Assembly (NCBI GenBank): GCA_001464895.1
Contig: LNEE01000051.1
Location: 151,845 to 215,844 of the forward strand
Direction: 5' to 3'
DNA: 64,000 nucleotides
Origin: Betaproteobacteria bacterium Ga0077532
GTDB taxonomy: Bacteria; Pseudomonadota; Gammaproteobacteria; Burkholderiales; Ga0077523
Position numbers and translations under genes: made by a program. The notes below the pieces were generated by a model. That model was not told the origin of the DNA. It did no database searches and saw only the letters and a list, made by a program, of their open reading frames with translations. This document shows, in pieces, positions 30,669 through 39,704 of the stretch (positions are counted from its first letter, which is position 1; each line of letters opens with the position of its first letter).

Positions 30669-32150
30669 ATGCGACCCCTCGCCGATTCCGACTCCCTGGC
30701 GCCGCCCCCGTCTGCAGGCGCGACGCGACGTCTGGCCGATCTACCCGGTCCGCCCGGACGCTGGATCGTCGGCAATCTCCTCGATGTCGACGTGGGCCAG
30801 CTGCACCGCATCCTGTACCGCTGGGCCGACCGGTACGGGCCGCTGTATCGCATCCGCCTCATGCAGCATCCGATGCTGGTCGTGGCGGATCACGCCCTGA
30901 TCCACGACATCCTGCGGCAGCGCCCCGAATCCTTCATGCGCCAACGTTCGCTGCGTTCCGCAATGCTCGAGGTCGGCGTGGACGGCGTGTTCAACGCGGA
31001 GGGCCGGGACTGGCGCCGCCAGCGCGCACTGGCGATGCATGCGCTCAACACACGGCACCTGCGGGGATTCTTCCCGCGCCTCGAAGCGGTCACCGGACGC
31101 CTGCAGAAGCGCTGGCTACGCGCGGCCGACGAAGGCACCGTGCTCGATATCCAGCGCGAACTCATGCGGTTCACGGTCGACGTGACGACGGGTCTCGCGT
31201 TCGGCCACGACCTCAACACGATCGAGCAGGAAGGGGACCTCATCCAGACGCACATGGAGAAGCTGTTCCCCGCCCTGCTGCGGCGGACCATGGCCCCGTA
31301 TCCGTACTGGCGCTGGCTCCGCCTGCCCGCCGATCGCGCGCTCGATCGGGCGATGGCTGAGGTGCGGCGCCTCGTGACATCGATGATCGAGGACTGCCGC
31401 CGACGCGTGGCTGCCGAGCCGGCGCGGCGGGCGCATCCGACGAACTTCATCGAGGCGATGCTGGCCGCGCAGGACGACGAAGCCCGCGGGTTCAGCGACG
31501 CCGAGATCTTCGGCAATGCGATCACGATGCTCGTCGCCGGCGAGGACACCACTGCGAATGCGATCTCGTGGATGCTGCATCTCATGATCGATCGGCCGGA
31601 GGTGCAGACGCGGCTGCAGGCCGAGGTCGATGCAGTGCTCGGCCACGCCGACCGTCCGATGGACCACGCGACGGCCGACGGGCTCGACTACATCGAAGCG
31701 ATGGCCCACGAGGCGCTACGCATGAAGCCGGTGGCGCCGTTTCTTGCGCTGGAACCGCTCGTCGACGTGCAGATCAGCGACCTCCACCTGCCTGCCGGCA
31801 CGGGCATCCTGGCACTCAACGGCTATCCGGGCACGGCCGGAACGCACTTCGCGCAGCCGGACGCCTTCCGCCCCGAGCGGTGGATGGCTGCCGAGCGCGC
31901 TCCGACGGATGCCCACGAACCGCGCGCGTTCATGCCCTTCGGTGCGGGGCCCCGGTACTGTCCGGGGAGGCATCTCGCCATGCTCGAGATCAAGATGGTC
32001 ATGGCGATGATCGCGCGGCACTTCGACGTCCGACGCGCCCCCGGGACGGCTCCGGCCGAGGAACTGTTCGCGTTCACGCTGATGCCGAAGGACTTGTTCG
32101 TGCAGCTCGTCCCGCGCGCGGCGGCAGGACTCAGGGCAGCGGGCGGCTGA
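30669..32150 (+). CDS. Cytochrome P450
   Basis: A 493-aa P450 with the oxygen-activating I-helix motif AGEDTT (290-295), the ExxR motif EALR (348-351) and the heme-thiolate signature FGAGPRYCPGRHLA with Cys431. No membrane anchor or fused reductase is seen, so it needs separate redox partners. It points away from bphO with a 177-bp spacer. The substrate cannot be read from sequence. The ATG at 30669 precedes a Pro-rich lead and GPPGRWIVGNLLDVD, the usual P450 start. The longer frame upstream runs antisense through bphO. Confidence 0.92.
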   Translation: MRPLADSDSLAPPPSAGATRRLADLPGPPGRWIVGNLLDVDVGQLHRILYRWADRYGPLYRIRLMQHPMLVVADHALIHDILRQRPESFMRQRSLRSAMLEVGVDGVFNAEGRDWRRQRALAMHALNTRHLRGFFPRLEAVTGRLQKRWLRAADEGTVLDIQRELMRFTVDVTTGLAFGHDLNTIEQEGDLIQTHMEKLFPALLRRTMAPYPYWRWLRLPADRALDRAMAEVRRLVTSMIEDCRRRVAAEPARRAHPTNFIEAMLAAQDDEARGFSDAEIFGNAITMLVAGEDTTANAISWMLHLMIDRPEVQTRLQAEVDAVLGHADRPMDHATADGLDYIEAMAHEALRMKPVAPFLALEPLVDVQISDLHLPAGTGILALNGYPGTAGTHFAQPDAFRPERWMAAERAPTDAHEPRAFMPFGAGPRYCPGRHLAMLEIKMVMAMIARHFDVRRAPGTAPAEELFAFTLMPKDLFVQLVPRAAAGLRAAGG

Positions 32151-32835
32151 TCGACAGCACGGGCCCGAAGCCGCATCGCCGGCCTGCCCCGAAGCAGGCG
32201 CTGTCGGCGCGATCGGTGCCCGCCAGCGCCGCCTCGAACTGGAACCCCCGCCACAGCGTCTGCAGACCGATGCGGGCGTCGATGTGGCGCTCGGAGGTCG
32301 CATCGGCGCGGCCGCGCTCGGGGTTCAGGTACAGCGCGCCGACCTGGGCGAAGTACTGGATCTCGTCCGTGAGCGCACCCGCGTAGATCGCCTGGACGTA
32401 CCACGATCCGGCGCCCTGCTCGTAGTGCCGGTTCGACCGGAAGACCCGGGCCGAGAAGCCGCCGCGGGAAGCACCCGCGAAGACCTCGGTATAGCCATAG
32501 CCCTGGAGGCGCGCCGGACCGGAGTAGTCGTACCTCAGCGTCCCCGCCTCCCACGTGAACGGGCCGACATCCCGCGCGAACCCGGCGTAGTAGAGAAACT
32601 CGACGTTCGTCCCGAGGGCGGACGGCCCGAGGCGCACGGTCGTCGCCTGCCCTCCGGCGAAGAGACCCGAAGCATGATCCCAGGCCACCGAGACCTGGGC
32701 CGCCGGCCGCCGGTCGCTGAACGACACGCCGCGGTGCAGGTAGTCCGACACGACCCCCACCGCACCGGTCCACTGCGCATCCGCGCGCGCGGCGATCAGC
32801 AGGAGTGCGATGCCGAGACCCGCAACGCGCGCCAT
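32131..32835 (-). CDS. TIGR02001-like outer-membrane beta-barrel protein
   Basis: A 234-aa secreted protein with a signal peptide cleaved near ARADA-QW, followed by alternating beta-strand text (AVGVVSDYLHRGVSFSDRRPAAQVSVAWDH), resembling the conserved proteobacterial outer-membrane family TIGR02001. The ATG at 32835 lies 10 nt after the protease stop and gives a clean signal peptide; a start at 32883 would overlap the protease. Last gene of the sigma operon, and it overlaps the convergent P450 3' end by 20 bp. Confidence 0.75.
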   Translation of the reverse strand: MARVAGLGIALLLIAARADAQWTGAVGVVSDYLHRGVSFSDRRPAAQVSVAWDHASGLFAGGQATTVRLGPSALGTNVEFLYYAGFARDVGPFTWEAGTLRYDYSGPARLQGYGYTEVFAGASRGGFSARVFRSNRHYEQGAGSWYVQAIYAGALTDEIQYFAQVGALYLNPERGRADATSERHIDARIGLQTLWRGFQFEAALAGTDRADSACFGAGRRCGFGPVLSISRPLP

Positions 32836-32845
32836 CCGCAGACCG

Positions 32846-34177
32846 TCAAGGCGGCGGAGGGCGGCGCGCGACGGCAGTGGCATCGGAGCGGGAGGCGCAT
32901 CGCGCTCCGGGGTCCACCCGCGCCAGCGCCGCGCACGGATCGATCCCGGAGGTGGCCACCACGCCGTCCGGACCGGGGGCAGCGAGGGCGGCGGAAAGTC
33001 GGACGGCATCGAGCGACGGCGCGCGCGCCAGCAGCAGCGCGGCCACGCCGCTCACGTGCGCCGCCGCGAAGGAGTCGCCGGACACGTACGCCCAGCGTGC
33101 ACCGGGCAGCGTGGTGAGCACCTCCTCACCGGGTGCCTTCAGGAAGCGCTGGCTCGCACCGGGGAAGTGACTGCCCGCGACGGCGAGGACCTGCGGATGG
33201 GATGCCGGAAATCCACCCTCGGGCGCCGCGCGATCGGCCGCGGCGACCACCACGCCACCTTTGGCGGAGAACCGGTCGATCAGCGCACCCAGCAACCGGT
33301 CGGGCGGCCCTGTGAGGCTCAGGTTCACGATCCGCGCTTCCGCAGTGAACGCGCGCTGGAAGGCCTTCGCCACGGCGAAGGTATCGCACGAGGCCTCCTG
33401 CGCGTCGGGACGGCGCTGACGGCAAGCCCGCAACGGCAGCAGCTTCGCGTCGGGCGCGACACCGACCGTGCCCACGCCGTTGTCGGCACGGGCGCCGATG
33501 ATCCCCGCCACTGCGGTGCCATGCATCTCGGCGCGATCGCCGCCCCCGATGAAATCCTGCGCGGTCATCAGCTGGCCCGCGAGGTCCGGATGCGCCGCGT
33601 CGACACCGCTGTCGATGACCGCAATGCGCACGCCGCGGCCGGTGGTCACGCCGTGCATGTCCGACAGATCGAGCGTGCGGGCAGACGTCTGCAGCGGGTA
33701 ATACGGATCGTTGCGGGCGAGCGTGCGGTACTCGGAGACCTGCTGTGCCCACCCGACCCGCGCGTCGCGGCCGACGATGTCGGCGAAGCGGTCTGCGGTC
33801 GTCCCCGCGGGCACTGCCATCAGGACGCAGTGCAATCCCAGCGCCGGCATCGGCCAGGCCTCCAGGATCGCGCCACCGTGGTCCCGCACCAGCGCCCTGG
33901 CCAGGCTGAGCACGCGTGCGCGCCTCGCCGTGTCGAGATAGCCGCCACCGGCCCCCGGGCGGAAGTGCGTCGGCGCGGCGTCGGGCAGCATCACGAGCAC
34001 GCGCTCCCCGGGCACTTCGGCCGGCGATAGGGCCCTGTCGACGCCCGCCGCGGACGGCGTCGCAGCGCACCCTGCCAACCCTGCGAGTGCGCCCATGGTC
34101 GCCAGCGCAAGCACGGCCGGGAGACTGCGAAGACGCCTACGGAGACGCTGATCGATTCGCACGGCCGCGCCAGTCAA
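32846..34177 (-). CDS. S8-family serine protease lipoprotein
   Basis: A 443-aa subtilase with a lipoprotein signal (lipobox LAGC, Cys37), a propeptide-like region (about 58-150) and the catalytic triad Asp189 (IAVIDSGVD), His219 (MHGTAVAG) and Ser369 (SGDSFAAAHVSG). The usual oxyanion-hole asparagine (AAGN) is replaced (VVAAADRAAPE), so catalytic efficiency may be reduced. It follows the anti-sigma gene by 18 bp and precedes the outer-membrane protein gene. Its likely location is the periplasm, tethered to a membrane. Confidence 0.88.
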   Translation of the reverse strand: MTGAAVRIDQRLRRRLRSLPAVLALATMGALAGLAGCAATPSAAGVDRALSPAEVPGERVLVMLPDAAPTHFRPGAGGGYLDTARRARVLSLARALVRDHGGAILEAWPMPALGLHCVLMAVPAGTTADRFADIVGRDARVGWAQQVSEYRTLARNDPYYPLQTSARTLDLSDMHGVTTGRGVRIAVIDSGVDAAHPDLAGQLMTAQDFIGGGDRAEMHGTAVAGIIGARADNGVGTVGVAPDAKLLPLRACRQRRPDAQEASCDTFAVAKAFQRAFTAEARIVNLSLTGPPDRLLGALIDRFSAKGGVVVAAADRAAPEGGFPASHPQVLAVAGSHFPGASQRFLKAPGEEVLTTLPGARWAYVSGDSFAAAHVSGVAALLLARAPSLDAVRLSAALAAPGPDGVVATSGIDPCAALARVDPGARCASRSDATAVARRPPPP

Positions 34178-34195
34178 TCGGGATCTCCCTCGTCG

Positions 34196-34891
34196 TCATG
34201 GCGACGGTGTCGCGAGGTCCACACGCACCACGGCGCTGCTTTGCCGAAGCTGCTCCGCCACCGCGGATGCCCGGGCGGCGGCGACCTCGATGACGTACAG
34301 CCCGTCGCCCGTCGGACCGTCGACCACCCGTGCATCGGCCGCCACCAGCACCCGGCGGATCGCGATCTCGGGCTGGGCACTGTCGAAGGCGACGATGAGC
34401 CGCCCCCGGTCGGTGGAGGCTGCAGGGGCAGCCAGGGTTCGGTACTCGATCTCCGGCACAGTGCGCAGTCCGATCGCGCCGAGCGCCGCGAGGGCACCCA
34501 CCTGCAGCACGACCAGCATACGCAGCACCCGGGCGTCATCCCACAGGCCGGAGAGGCTTCGGCGAGGGGATGGCACGGGCGGAAGCGGCATCTCCCGGGC
34601 ATCCGCACCATCGAGCCGTACGGACAGACGGCCGAGCGCGAGGTCACGGTCGGGATCGACATCGAACTCGCGGACGTCGTCGGCGATGGAGCGCAGACGG
34701 ACGATGTCGGCGCGACACCGCTCGCACTGCCCGACATGACCCTCGACGAACGCGCGTTCGGCGGTGTCGAGGGTGCCGTTCACGTACCACGGGAGAAGGA
34801 CTTCGCAGCGCGCATGGGCTGCGTTCGCCAGTTCGAGGACGTCGGCCATCCAGGGGGATCCTGATTCATTGGCACGGTCGCGCGGGCACAT
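34196..34891 (-). CDS. Membrane anti-sigma factor with periplasmic propeptide-like domain
   Basis: 231 aa. The N-terminal zinc-finger anti-sigma domain has Cys29, His52, Cys56 and Cys59 (GHVGQCERC); one membrane helix spans about 122-142. The periplasmic part (about 163-227: RGRLIVAFDSAQPEIAIRRV, then GDGLYVIEV and AEQLRQSSAVVRVDLA) looks like the ferredoxin-fold propeptide (inhibitor I9 type) of subtilases. The start at 34891 has AGGGAG 5-10 nt upstream; a Met at 34849 is an alternative. It lies between its presumed sigma factor and a subtilase. Confidence 0.82.
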   Translation of the reverse strand: MCPRDRANESGSPWMADVLELANAAHARCEVLLPWYVNGTLDTAERAFVEGHVGQCERCRADIVRLRSIADDVREFDVDPDRDLALGRLSVRLDGADAREMPLPPVPSPRRSLSGLWDDARVLRMLVVLQVGALAALGAIGLRTVPEIEYRTLAAPAASTDRGRLIVAFDSAQPEIAIRRVLVAADARVVDGPTGDGLYVIEVAAARASAVAEQLRQSSAVVRVDLATPSP

Positions 34892-34986
34892 CAGAGTCTC
34901 CCTAGCGTCCGATCCCGACGGCGGGCAGGGTTGTGGTCACGGGTCGATACGGCATCGGGAAGGTATCTTCGACGGGACGCACCGCT

Positions 34987-35580
34987 TCAGCCCCGCAGTT
35001 CGAGCATGAGGCGCAGCTTGCGCCGGGCGTGGAACATGCGCGTCTTCACCGTATCGGTAGGGCAGTCCATGATGACCGCGATCTCCGGATAGCCGCAGCC
35101 GTGGAAGTAGGTCAGTTCGACGACCATGCGCTGCTCGAAGGGCAGCCGGTCGATCGCTGTGCGCAGCAGCGCCGACGACTGGCGCTGCATCAACCGCGTC
35201 TCGGGGCTGTCGAGCTGTTCCGGAGTCTCGTCGTCGGGGTGGGACGCCACCGGGCGATCCCCCCGCTGCACGCGCTTCAGGGCCTGGCGATAGGCGATCG
35301 CGAAGATCCACGTGGATACCCGAGAGGCATGGTTGAACGTGGCGGCGCGGGTCCAGACGGCGAACATGGTGTCGTTCAGGACCTCCTCGATGACATCGGG
35401 CCGGCGCGTGAGGCGGTCCAGGAAGCGCCCGAGGCGCCGGTAGTAGAGCCGGTACAGAACCTCGAACGCGCCTCGGTCGCGGGCGACCACGAGTCGCATG
35501 AGGTCGATCTCGCGGCGCTCCGCCTCGGGCATCGCGGACGCTTCGGCCGACGGCGGATCGGGATCGAGGACCTGGGACAT
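34987..35580 (-). CDS. ECF-type RNA polymerase sigma factor
   Basis: A 197-aa sigma factor with region 2 (FEVLYRLYYRRLGRFLDRLT, then STWIFAIAYRQALKR) and region 4 (LPFEQRMVVELTYFHGCGYPEIAVIMDCPTDTVKTRMFHARRKL). The downstream anti-sigma is 95 bp away. The target promoters are unknown; the operon promoter upstream looks like sigma70 rather than a typical ECF motif. Confidence 0.93.
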   Translation of the reverse strand: MSQVLDPDPPSAEASAMPEAERREIDLMRLVVARDRGAFEVLYRLYYRRLGRFLDRLTRRPDVIEEVLNDTMFAVWTRAATFNHASRVSTWIFAIAYRQALKRVQRGDRPVASHPDDETPEQLDSPETRLMQRQSSALLRTAIDRLPFEQRMVVELTYFHGCGYPEIAVIMDCPTDTVKTRMFHARRKLRLMLELRG

Positions 35581-35632
35581 CCGGGCGGGCTCCTCGTCGG
35601 AAGGGGCGGCGGGTTGCGAAGGAAGTCGGCCC

Positions 35633-35662
35633 TTTATACCGGAGGCGCCGCTCCGGGTTCAA
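35633..35662 (-). promoter_or_regulatory. Candidate promoter of the ECF sigma operon
   Basis: On the minus strand TTGAAC (35662-35657) is followed after 18 nt by TATAAA (35638-35633), about 50 bp before the sigma factor ATG. The match is 4/6 and 5/6 to sigma70 hexamers. The plus strand of the same 255-bp gap has a TATACT (35697-35702) with no clear -35, a weak candidate for the cytochrome gene. Confidence 0.45.
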
Positions 35663-35835
35663 TCGCCGTAGCGGCGGCCCGGACCGGCGGCTCGCCTATA
35701 CTTCGGCCCCCGGGGCGGACACCCTCGGCGGGCGAAACTCCGGGAGGCCATCCCGGTCGATGCGGCACCGGGCCCACCCGGGTCGGCCCCCGAGCAGTCC
35801 CCCCACGAACGACAAGTCACAGCGGAGAGGAAACA

Positions 35836-36396
35836 ATGCGAACTCGAACCCTGGCCTGCGTCCTCGCAGCCACCCTGGCTGCGTGGTCGGCCGCCGACCC
35901 GGCCACTGCCGCGAAGTCCGACTCCTGTGCGCACTGCCACGGCACCGACGGCAACTCCAGCTCCGGCAGCTTCCCGAGCCTCGCGGGGCAGACGAAGGAC
36001 TATCTCGTCAGCCAGATCAAGGCCTTCAAGACCGGGGCGCGCAAGAACGCCATGATGTCGCCCTCCGTGGGCGTGCTGTCGGACCAGGATGTCGTGGATG
36101 TCGCGGAGTACTTCGCTTCCCAGACCATGACCCGCGGCTCGTTCAAGCCTGACCCGGCGCTCGCCACTAAGGGCAAGCAGATCGCCGAGGAGACGCAGTG
36201 CGCGGCGTGTCACCAGACCGGCCTGAAGGGCCTGGGCGAGTTCCCGCGCATCGCACGTCAGAAGTATCCGTACATCGTGAAGCAGTTGAAGGACTATCGC
36301 GAAGGTGTGCGGGTGAACGAGGTGATGGGGCCGCTCGCGAAGACCCTCACCGACGAGCAGATCGAGGCGCTGGCCCACTACATCGCCGGCCTCTGA
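35836..36396 (+). CDS. Cytochrome c4-like diheme cytochrome
   Basis: A 186-aa periplasmic protein with a signal peptide (ending ATAA) and two class I heme sites, CAHCH and CAACH, each followed by a distal Met region (KNAMMSPSV; VNEVMGPLAK). It has the two-domain cytochrome c4 layout. Such proteins carry electrons to terminal oxidases or, in some phototrophs, to the reaction centre. GAGAGG lies 6-11 nt before the ATG. Confidence 0.9.
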   Translation: MRTRTLACVLAATLAAWSAADPATAAKSDSCAHCHGTDGNSSSGSFPSLAGQTKDYLVSQIKAFKTGARKNAMMSPSVGVLSDQDVVDVAEYFASQTMTRGSFKPDPALATKGKQIAEETQCAACHQTGLKGLGEFPRIARQKYPYIVKQLKDYREGVRVNEVMGPLAKTLTDEQIEALAHYIAGL

Positions 36397-36463
36397 CCGC
36401 CCCCCGGCGCCCAGCCCTGCCGGCTGGTCGCCGCGCCACCTTCCCCGTGAACGGACCATTGCC

Positions 36464-37588
36464 TTGACCACTCAACACGAACCCGCGCCGGTCCGCATCG
36501 AACGGCTGCCCACCGCCGACGGCCATGTGATCGGCCACATCACTCTCGACCATCCCGCCACGCTGAACGCGCTGACCCCGGCCATCGTCGCCGCGATCGC
36601 CGGCGCCCTGCACGACTGGGCTGCGGATCCCGCTGTCGTGGCCGTGCTGATGGACAGTTCGAGCGAGAAGGCCTTCTCGGCCGGCGCGAACCTGCAGGCC
36701 ATGTACCGCGCGATCCGTACGGACGATGCTTCCGCGCGCGACGCTGCCACGCTCGCCTTCTTCGCACCGGAGTACCGGCTCGACCACGACATCCATCACT
36801 ACCCCAAACCCGTCATCGCCTGGATGCACGGCATCGTGATGGGCGGCGGCGTCGGCCTCGCGTGCGGCGCGAGCCATCGCGTCGTGACCGCCACGACGAA
36901 GTTCGCCATGCCCGAGATCGCCATCGGCCTCTTCCCCGACGTGGGAGGCTCCTGGTTCCTGCAGCGGATGCCCGCGCGCATCGGACGCTACCTCGCGCTC
37001 ACCGGCGCGCGCCTCGGCCCTGCCGACACCATTGCGCTCGGGATGGCAGACCTGCCGATCGCCCACGACCGGAAAGCCGACGTCGTCGCAGCCCTCGTCG
37101 CGGCGTCGTGGGGAGCCGATGCCGCCGGCCATCGCGCCCGCGTCGACGCCGTCCTGCAGGGCGCCGCCGACTGGTCCGCGCTCCCGGCCGCGGAGTTCAT
37201 GGCGCATCTGGCGGGCGTCGCGGCCATCGCCAACACGGCATCGCCCGAGGGGTTCCTCGGTGCGATCACAGACGCTGCCGCCAAGGACCCGTGGTTCGAG
37301 CCCCATCGGCAGGCGCTGGTCCACGGATCACCGGCCTCCGCGGCATTGTCGTGGGCGCTGCAGGACCGCCTGCACGGCGCGTCGCTCGCGGAGGTGCTCC
37401 GCCTGGAGCTGGCCGCCGCGATGGGCTGCGCCGCCGACGGCGACTTCGCGGAAGGGATCCGGGCGCTGATCGTCGACAAGGACAAGTCGCCGAAGTGGCG
37501 CTGGTCAACGCTCGCCGAGGCCGCTGCGAACGTCGAAACGCTGCTGCAGCCGAGGTGGACGGGCACGCATCCGCTGGCGGATCTGTAG
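36464..37588 (+). CDS. Enoyl-CoA hydratase/isomerase family, 3-hydroxyisobutyryl-CoA hydrolase-like
   Basis: 374 aa, longer than a simple hydratase and of the ECH_2 (HIBYL-CoA hydrolase) type. The blocks EKAFSAGANLQAMY (oxyanion hole), HGIVMGGGVGLACGASHRVVT, MPEIAIGLFPDVGGSWFLQRMP and the C-terminal FAEGIRALIVDKDKSPKW are typical. It probably acts in valine or related acyl-CoA breakdown. The TTG start has no strong ribosome site. It lies 67 bp after the cytochrome gene. Confidence 0.85.
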   Translation: MTTQHEPAPVRIERLPTADGHVIGHITLDHPATLNALTPAIVAAIAGALHDWAADPAVVAVLMDSSSEKAFSAGANLQAMYRAIRTDDASARDAATLAFFAPEYRLDHDIHHYPKPVIAWMHGIVMGGGVGLACGASHRVVTATTKFAMPEIAIGLFPDVGGSWFLQRMPARIGRYLALTGARLGPADTIALGMADLPIAHDRKADVVAALVAASWGADAAGHRARVDAVLQGAADWSALPAAEFMAHLAGVAAIANTASPEGFLGAITDAAAKDPWFEPHRQALVHGSPASAALSWALQDRLHGASLAEVLRLELAAAMGCAADGDFAEGIRALIVDKDKSPKWRWSTLAEAAANVETLLQPRWTGTHPLADL

Positions 37589-37656
37589 CACCCGGAAGCG
37601 CGCGTCGCCGGCCCCATCATTTCACCGTCGGTTCACCCCAAAATGGAAAGCCAATC

Positions 37657-37971
37657 ATGCTGAAGATCTCCCCCGAAGAGCAGAAATGGGTTCACGCCAA
37701 GCAGCCGGGCGTGATGCGGGCCGTGATGCGCGACGTCGAGGGCGGCGGGCGCACCTCGCTCATCCGCGTATCGAAAGGCGCGACCATCGAGATGCACGGG
37801 CACATCGGGATCGAGGAGGTCTACGTGGTCTCCGGATCGCTGCGCGTCGGCGAGTTCAAGCTGGCGGCGGGCGATTACCACTTCACGGGCCCGGGCGAGA
37901 CGCACGACCTCGAGGCGTACGAGGATTCGGTGTTCTTCGCGGTGACGGAGAAGGTGATCCCGGGGCGGTGA
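37657..37971 (+). CDS. Small cupin-domain protein
   Basis: A 104-aa single cupin barrel. The metal-binding pattern is visible as HGHIGIEEVYVVSG, the Gly-rich GEFKLAAGDYHFTGPGETH and the later His. Similar domains occur in ChrR-type anti-sigma factors and small sugar- or metal-binding proteins; the function here is unknown. Confidence 0.85.
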   Translation: MLKISPEEQKWVHAKQPGVMRAVMRDVEGGGRTSLIRVSKGATIEMHGHIGIEEVYVVSGSLRVGEFKLAAGDYHFTGPGETHDLEAYEDSVFFAVTEKVIPGR

Positions 37972-37989
37972 GGGAGCCGGCAGTTGCCC

Positions 37990-38081
37990 TGTAGGAGCGG
38001 CCCATGGCCGCGAAAGCGCCTGATGCGAGGAAGCGCCTCAACCGGTTCGGACGCTTTCGCGGGCATGGCCCGCTCCTACAA
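37990..38081. repeat. REP-like inverted repeat
   Basis: TGTAGGAGCGGCCCATGGCC with CGCGAAAGCG at 37990-38018 pairs with CGCTTTCGCGGGCATGGCCC and GCTCCTACA at 38052-38080, leaving a ~33-nt middle. The arms match those near 63.4-63.8 kb, so this is one copy of a chromosomal REP family. It lies between the cupin and the convergent SPFH gene and could form a bidirectional stop or mRNA-stabilising hairpin. Confidence 0.85.
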
Positions 38082-38181
38082 ATGCCCGGCCAGTTTTCCA
38101 CCGTAGGTGATACATCCACCGGGGAATGGACAAGGCGCGCGCACCTTGCAAGCACTCCCCGCGCGCGACCAGCGAACACCT

Positions 38182-39252
38182 CTACGCCTTCGCCCCGCCC
38201 ACCCGCGCCCGCTCCAGCACGGTCATCGCGCTCGCGACGAGCGCCGCCGGATCCGCCAGGTTCGACGGGATGATCAGCGTGTTGCCGGTCTTCGCGAGTT
38301 CCTTGAACGCCGCCACGTAGTTCTCGGCCACCTTCAGGCTCGCGGCGTTCATCCCGCCTTCGGTTCCGAGAGCATTCGCGACGGCGCGTACGGCCTCGGC
38401 CTGCGCGTCGGCCAGCATGCGGATCGCCGTCGCCTCGCCCTGCGCCTTGTTGATCGCCGCGGCTTTCTCGCCCTCGGACTGCAGGATCTTCGACTGGCGT
38501 TCGCCCTCCGCGATGTTGATGTCCTGCTGCCGCTGGCCCTCCGACTTCGCGATCAGCGCGCGCTTCTCTCGCTCCGCCGTGATCTGCGCCTGCATCGCGC
38601 GGAGGATCGACTCCGGCGGCGTGAGGTTCTTGATCTCGTAGCGCAGCACCTTCACGCCCCACGTGCGCCCGGCCTCGTCGAGCGCCGCCACGATCTGACG
38701 ATTGATGTCGTCGCGGCTCTCGAACGTGCGATCGAGCTCCATCTTGCCGATCTCGCTGCGGAGCATGGTCTGCGCGAGCTGCGTGATGGCCATCATGAAG
38801 TCCGACGTGCCGTAGCTCGCGAGCTTCGGATCCGTCACCTGGTAGTAGAGGATCCCGTCGACCGCGAGCTGCGTGTTGTCCTTCGTGATGCAGACCTGCT
38901 CTGGCACGTCGAGCGGGACTTCCTTCAGCGAGTGCCGGTAGGGGATGCGATCGACGAACGGGACGATGAGGTTCAGGCCGGGTTCCAGCACGCGATGGAA
39001 GCGGCCGAGCCGCTCCACGACCCACGCGGTCTGCTGCGGGACCACGCGCACGCCTTCGATCACGAACACGATGGCCGTGCCGAGCAGCAGCAACGGGATC
39101 GCGAAGCCGCTGGCAGGCGGATACACGAATGCCATCACCGACAGCACCACGACGAAGATCAGCTTGCCGAACATGCTCCCCTCCTTGCGGATGTCCTTGC
39201 CCACGGCGTTGTTCAGACCCTTCATCACGTCGCGCACGGGATCCTGGCTCAT
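38182..39252 (-). CDS. SPFH/band 7 membrane protein (QmcA/stomatin-like)
   Basis: 356 aa. An N-terminal hydrophobic anchor (about 29-63) is followed by an SPFH domain (VRVVPQQTAWVVERLGRFHRVLEPGLN) and a charged helical region (AEREKRALIAKSEGQRQQDINIAEGE). Such proteins form rings on the inner membrane and guard membrane proteases or bilayer order. ATGA overlap with the upstream NfeD gene, its usual partner. Confidence 0.9.
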   Translation of the reverse strand: MSQDPVRDVMKGLNNAVGKDIRKEGSMFGKLIFVVVLSVMAFVYPPASGFAIPLLLLGTAIVFVIEGVRVVPQQTAWVVERLGRFHRVLEPGLNLIVPFVDRIPYRHSLKEVPLDVPEQVCITKDNTQLAVDGILYYQVTDPKLASYGTSDFMMAITQLAQTMLRSEIGKMELDRTFESRDDINRQIVAALDEAGRTWGVKVLRYEIKNLTPPESILRAMQAQITAEREKRALIAKSEGQRQQDINIAEGERQSKILQSEGEKAAAINKAQGEATAIRMLADAQAEAVRAVANALGTEGGMNAASLKVAENYVAAFKELAKTGNTLIIPSNLADPAALVASAMTVLERARVGGAKA

Positions 39253-39692
39253 GGTGCCCGCCCGCCGACAACCGTGCCGACCACGAGGCGGTTGCCGCGC
39301 ACATCGCTGATCGTCAGCATGTTCCCGGCGGCGGGTGACGCCCCGGCCGTCACCTCGGCCTCCCACGGTGCCCCGCGGTAGCGCACACGCGCGACCCGGG
39401 ACGCCTCGTCGACCCACGTCTCGAACACCACCGACTGCCCCACGTCCATGGGCGTGCTGTCACCGGTGCCCTGCAGCGAGAGTCGGCGCTGGCGGACGAC
39501 GAAGCTGCCCACGATCGCTGCGGTGGCCGCCACGATCGCCTGGGTCTGGAACGACGCCCCCGCCCACGCCACCGCCGCGGCGAGCAGCGTCGCCACACCG
39601 AAGATCAGCAGATAGAACGTGCCGGTCATCAACTCGACGATGACCAGCGCGAACCCTGCGACGAGCCAGAGCAATTCCGGCCGCAGTTCCAT
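39249..39692 (-). CDS. NfeD-like membrane protein
   Basis: 147 aa with an N-terminal membrane hairpin (LLWLVAGFALVIVELMTG; GVATLLAAAVAWAG) and a C-terminal OB-fold (MDVGQSVVFETWVDEASRVARVRYRGAPWEAE), the short YbbJ-type NfeD. It pairs with the SPFH protein encoded 4 bp later. Confidence 0.88.
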   Translation of the reverse strand: MELRPELLWLVAGFALVIVELMTGTFYLLIFGVATLLAAAVAWAGASFQTQAIVAATAAIVGSFVVRQRRLSLQGTGDSTPMDVGQSVVFETWVDEASRVARVRYRGAPWEAEVTAGASPAAGNMLTISDVRGNRLVVGTVVGGRAP

Positions 39693-39704
39693 CGCCGTGT
39701 CCGG

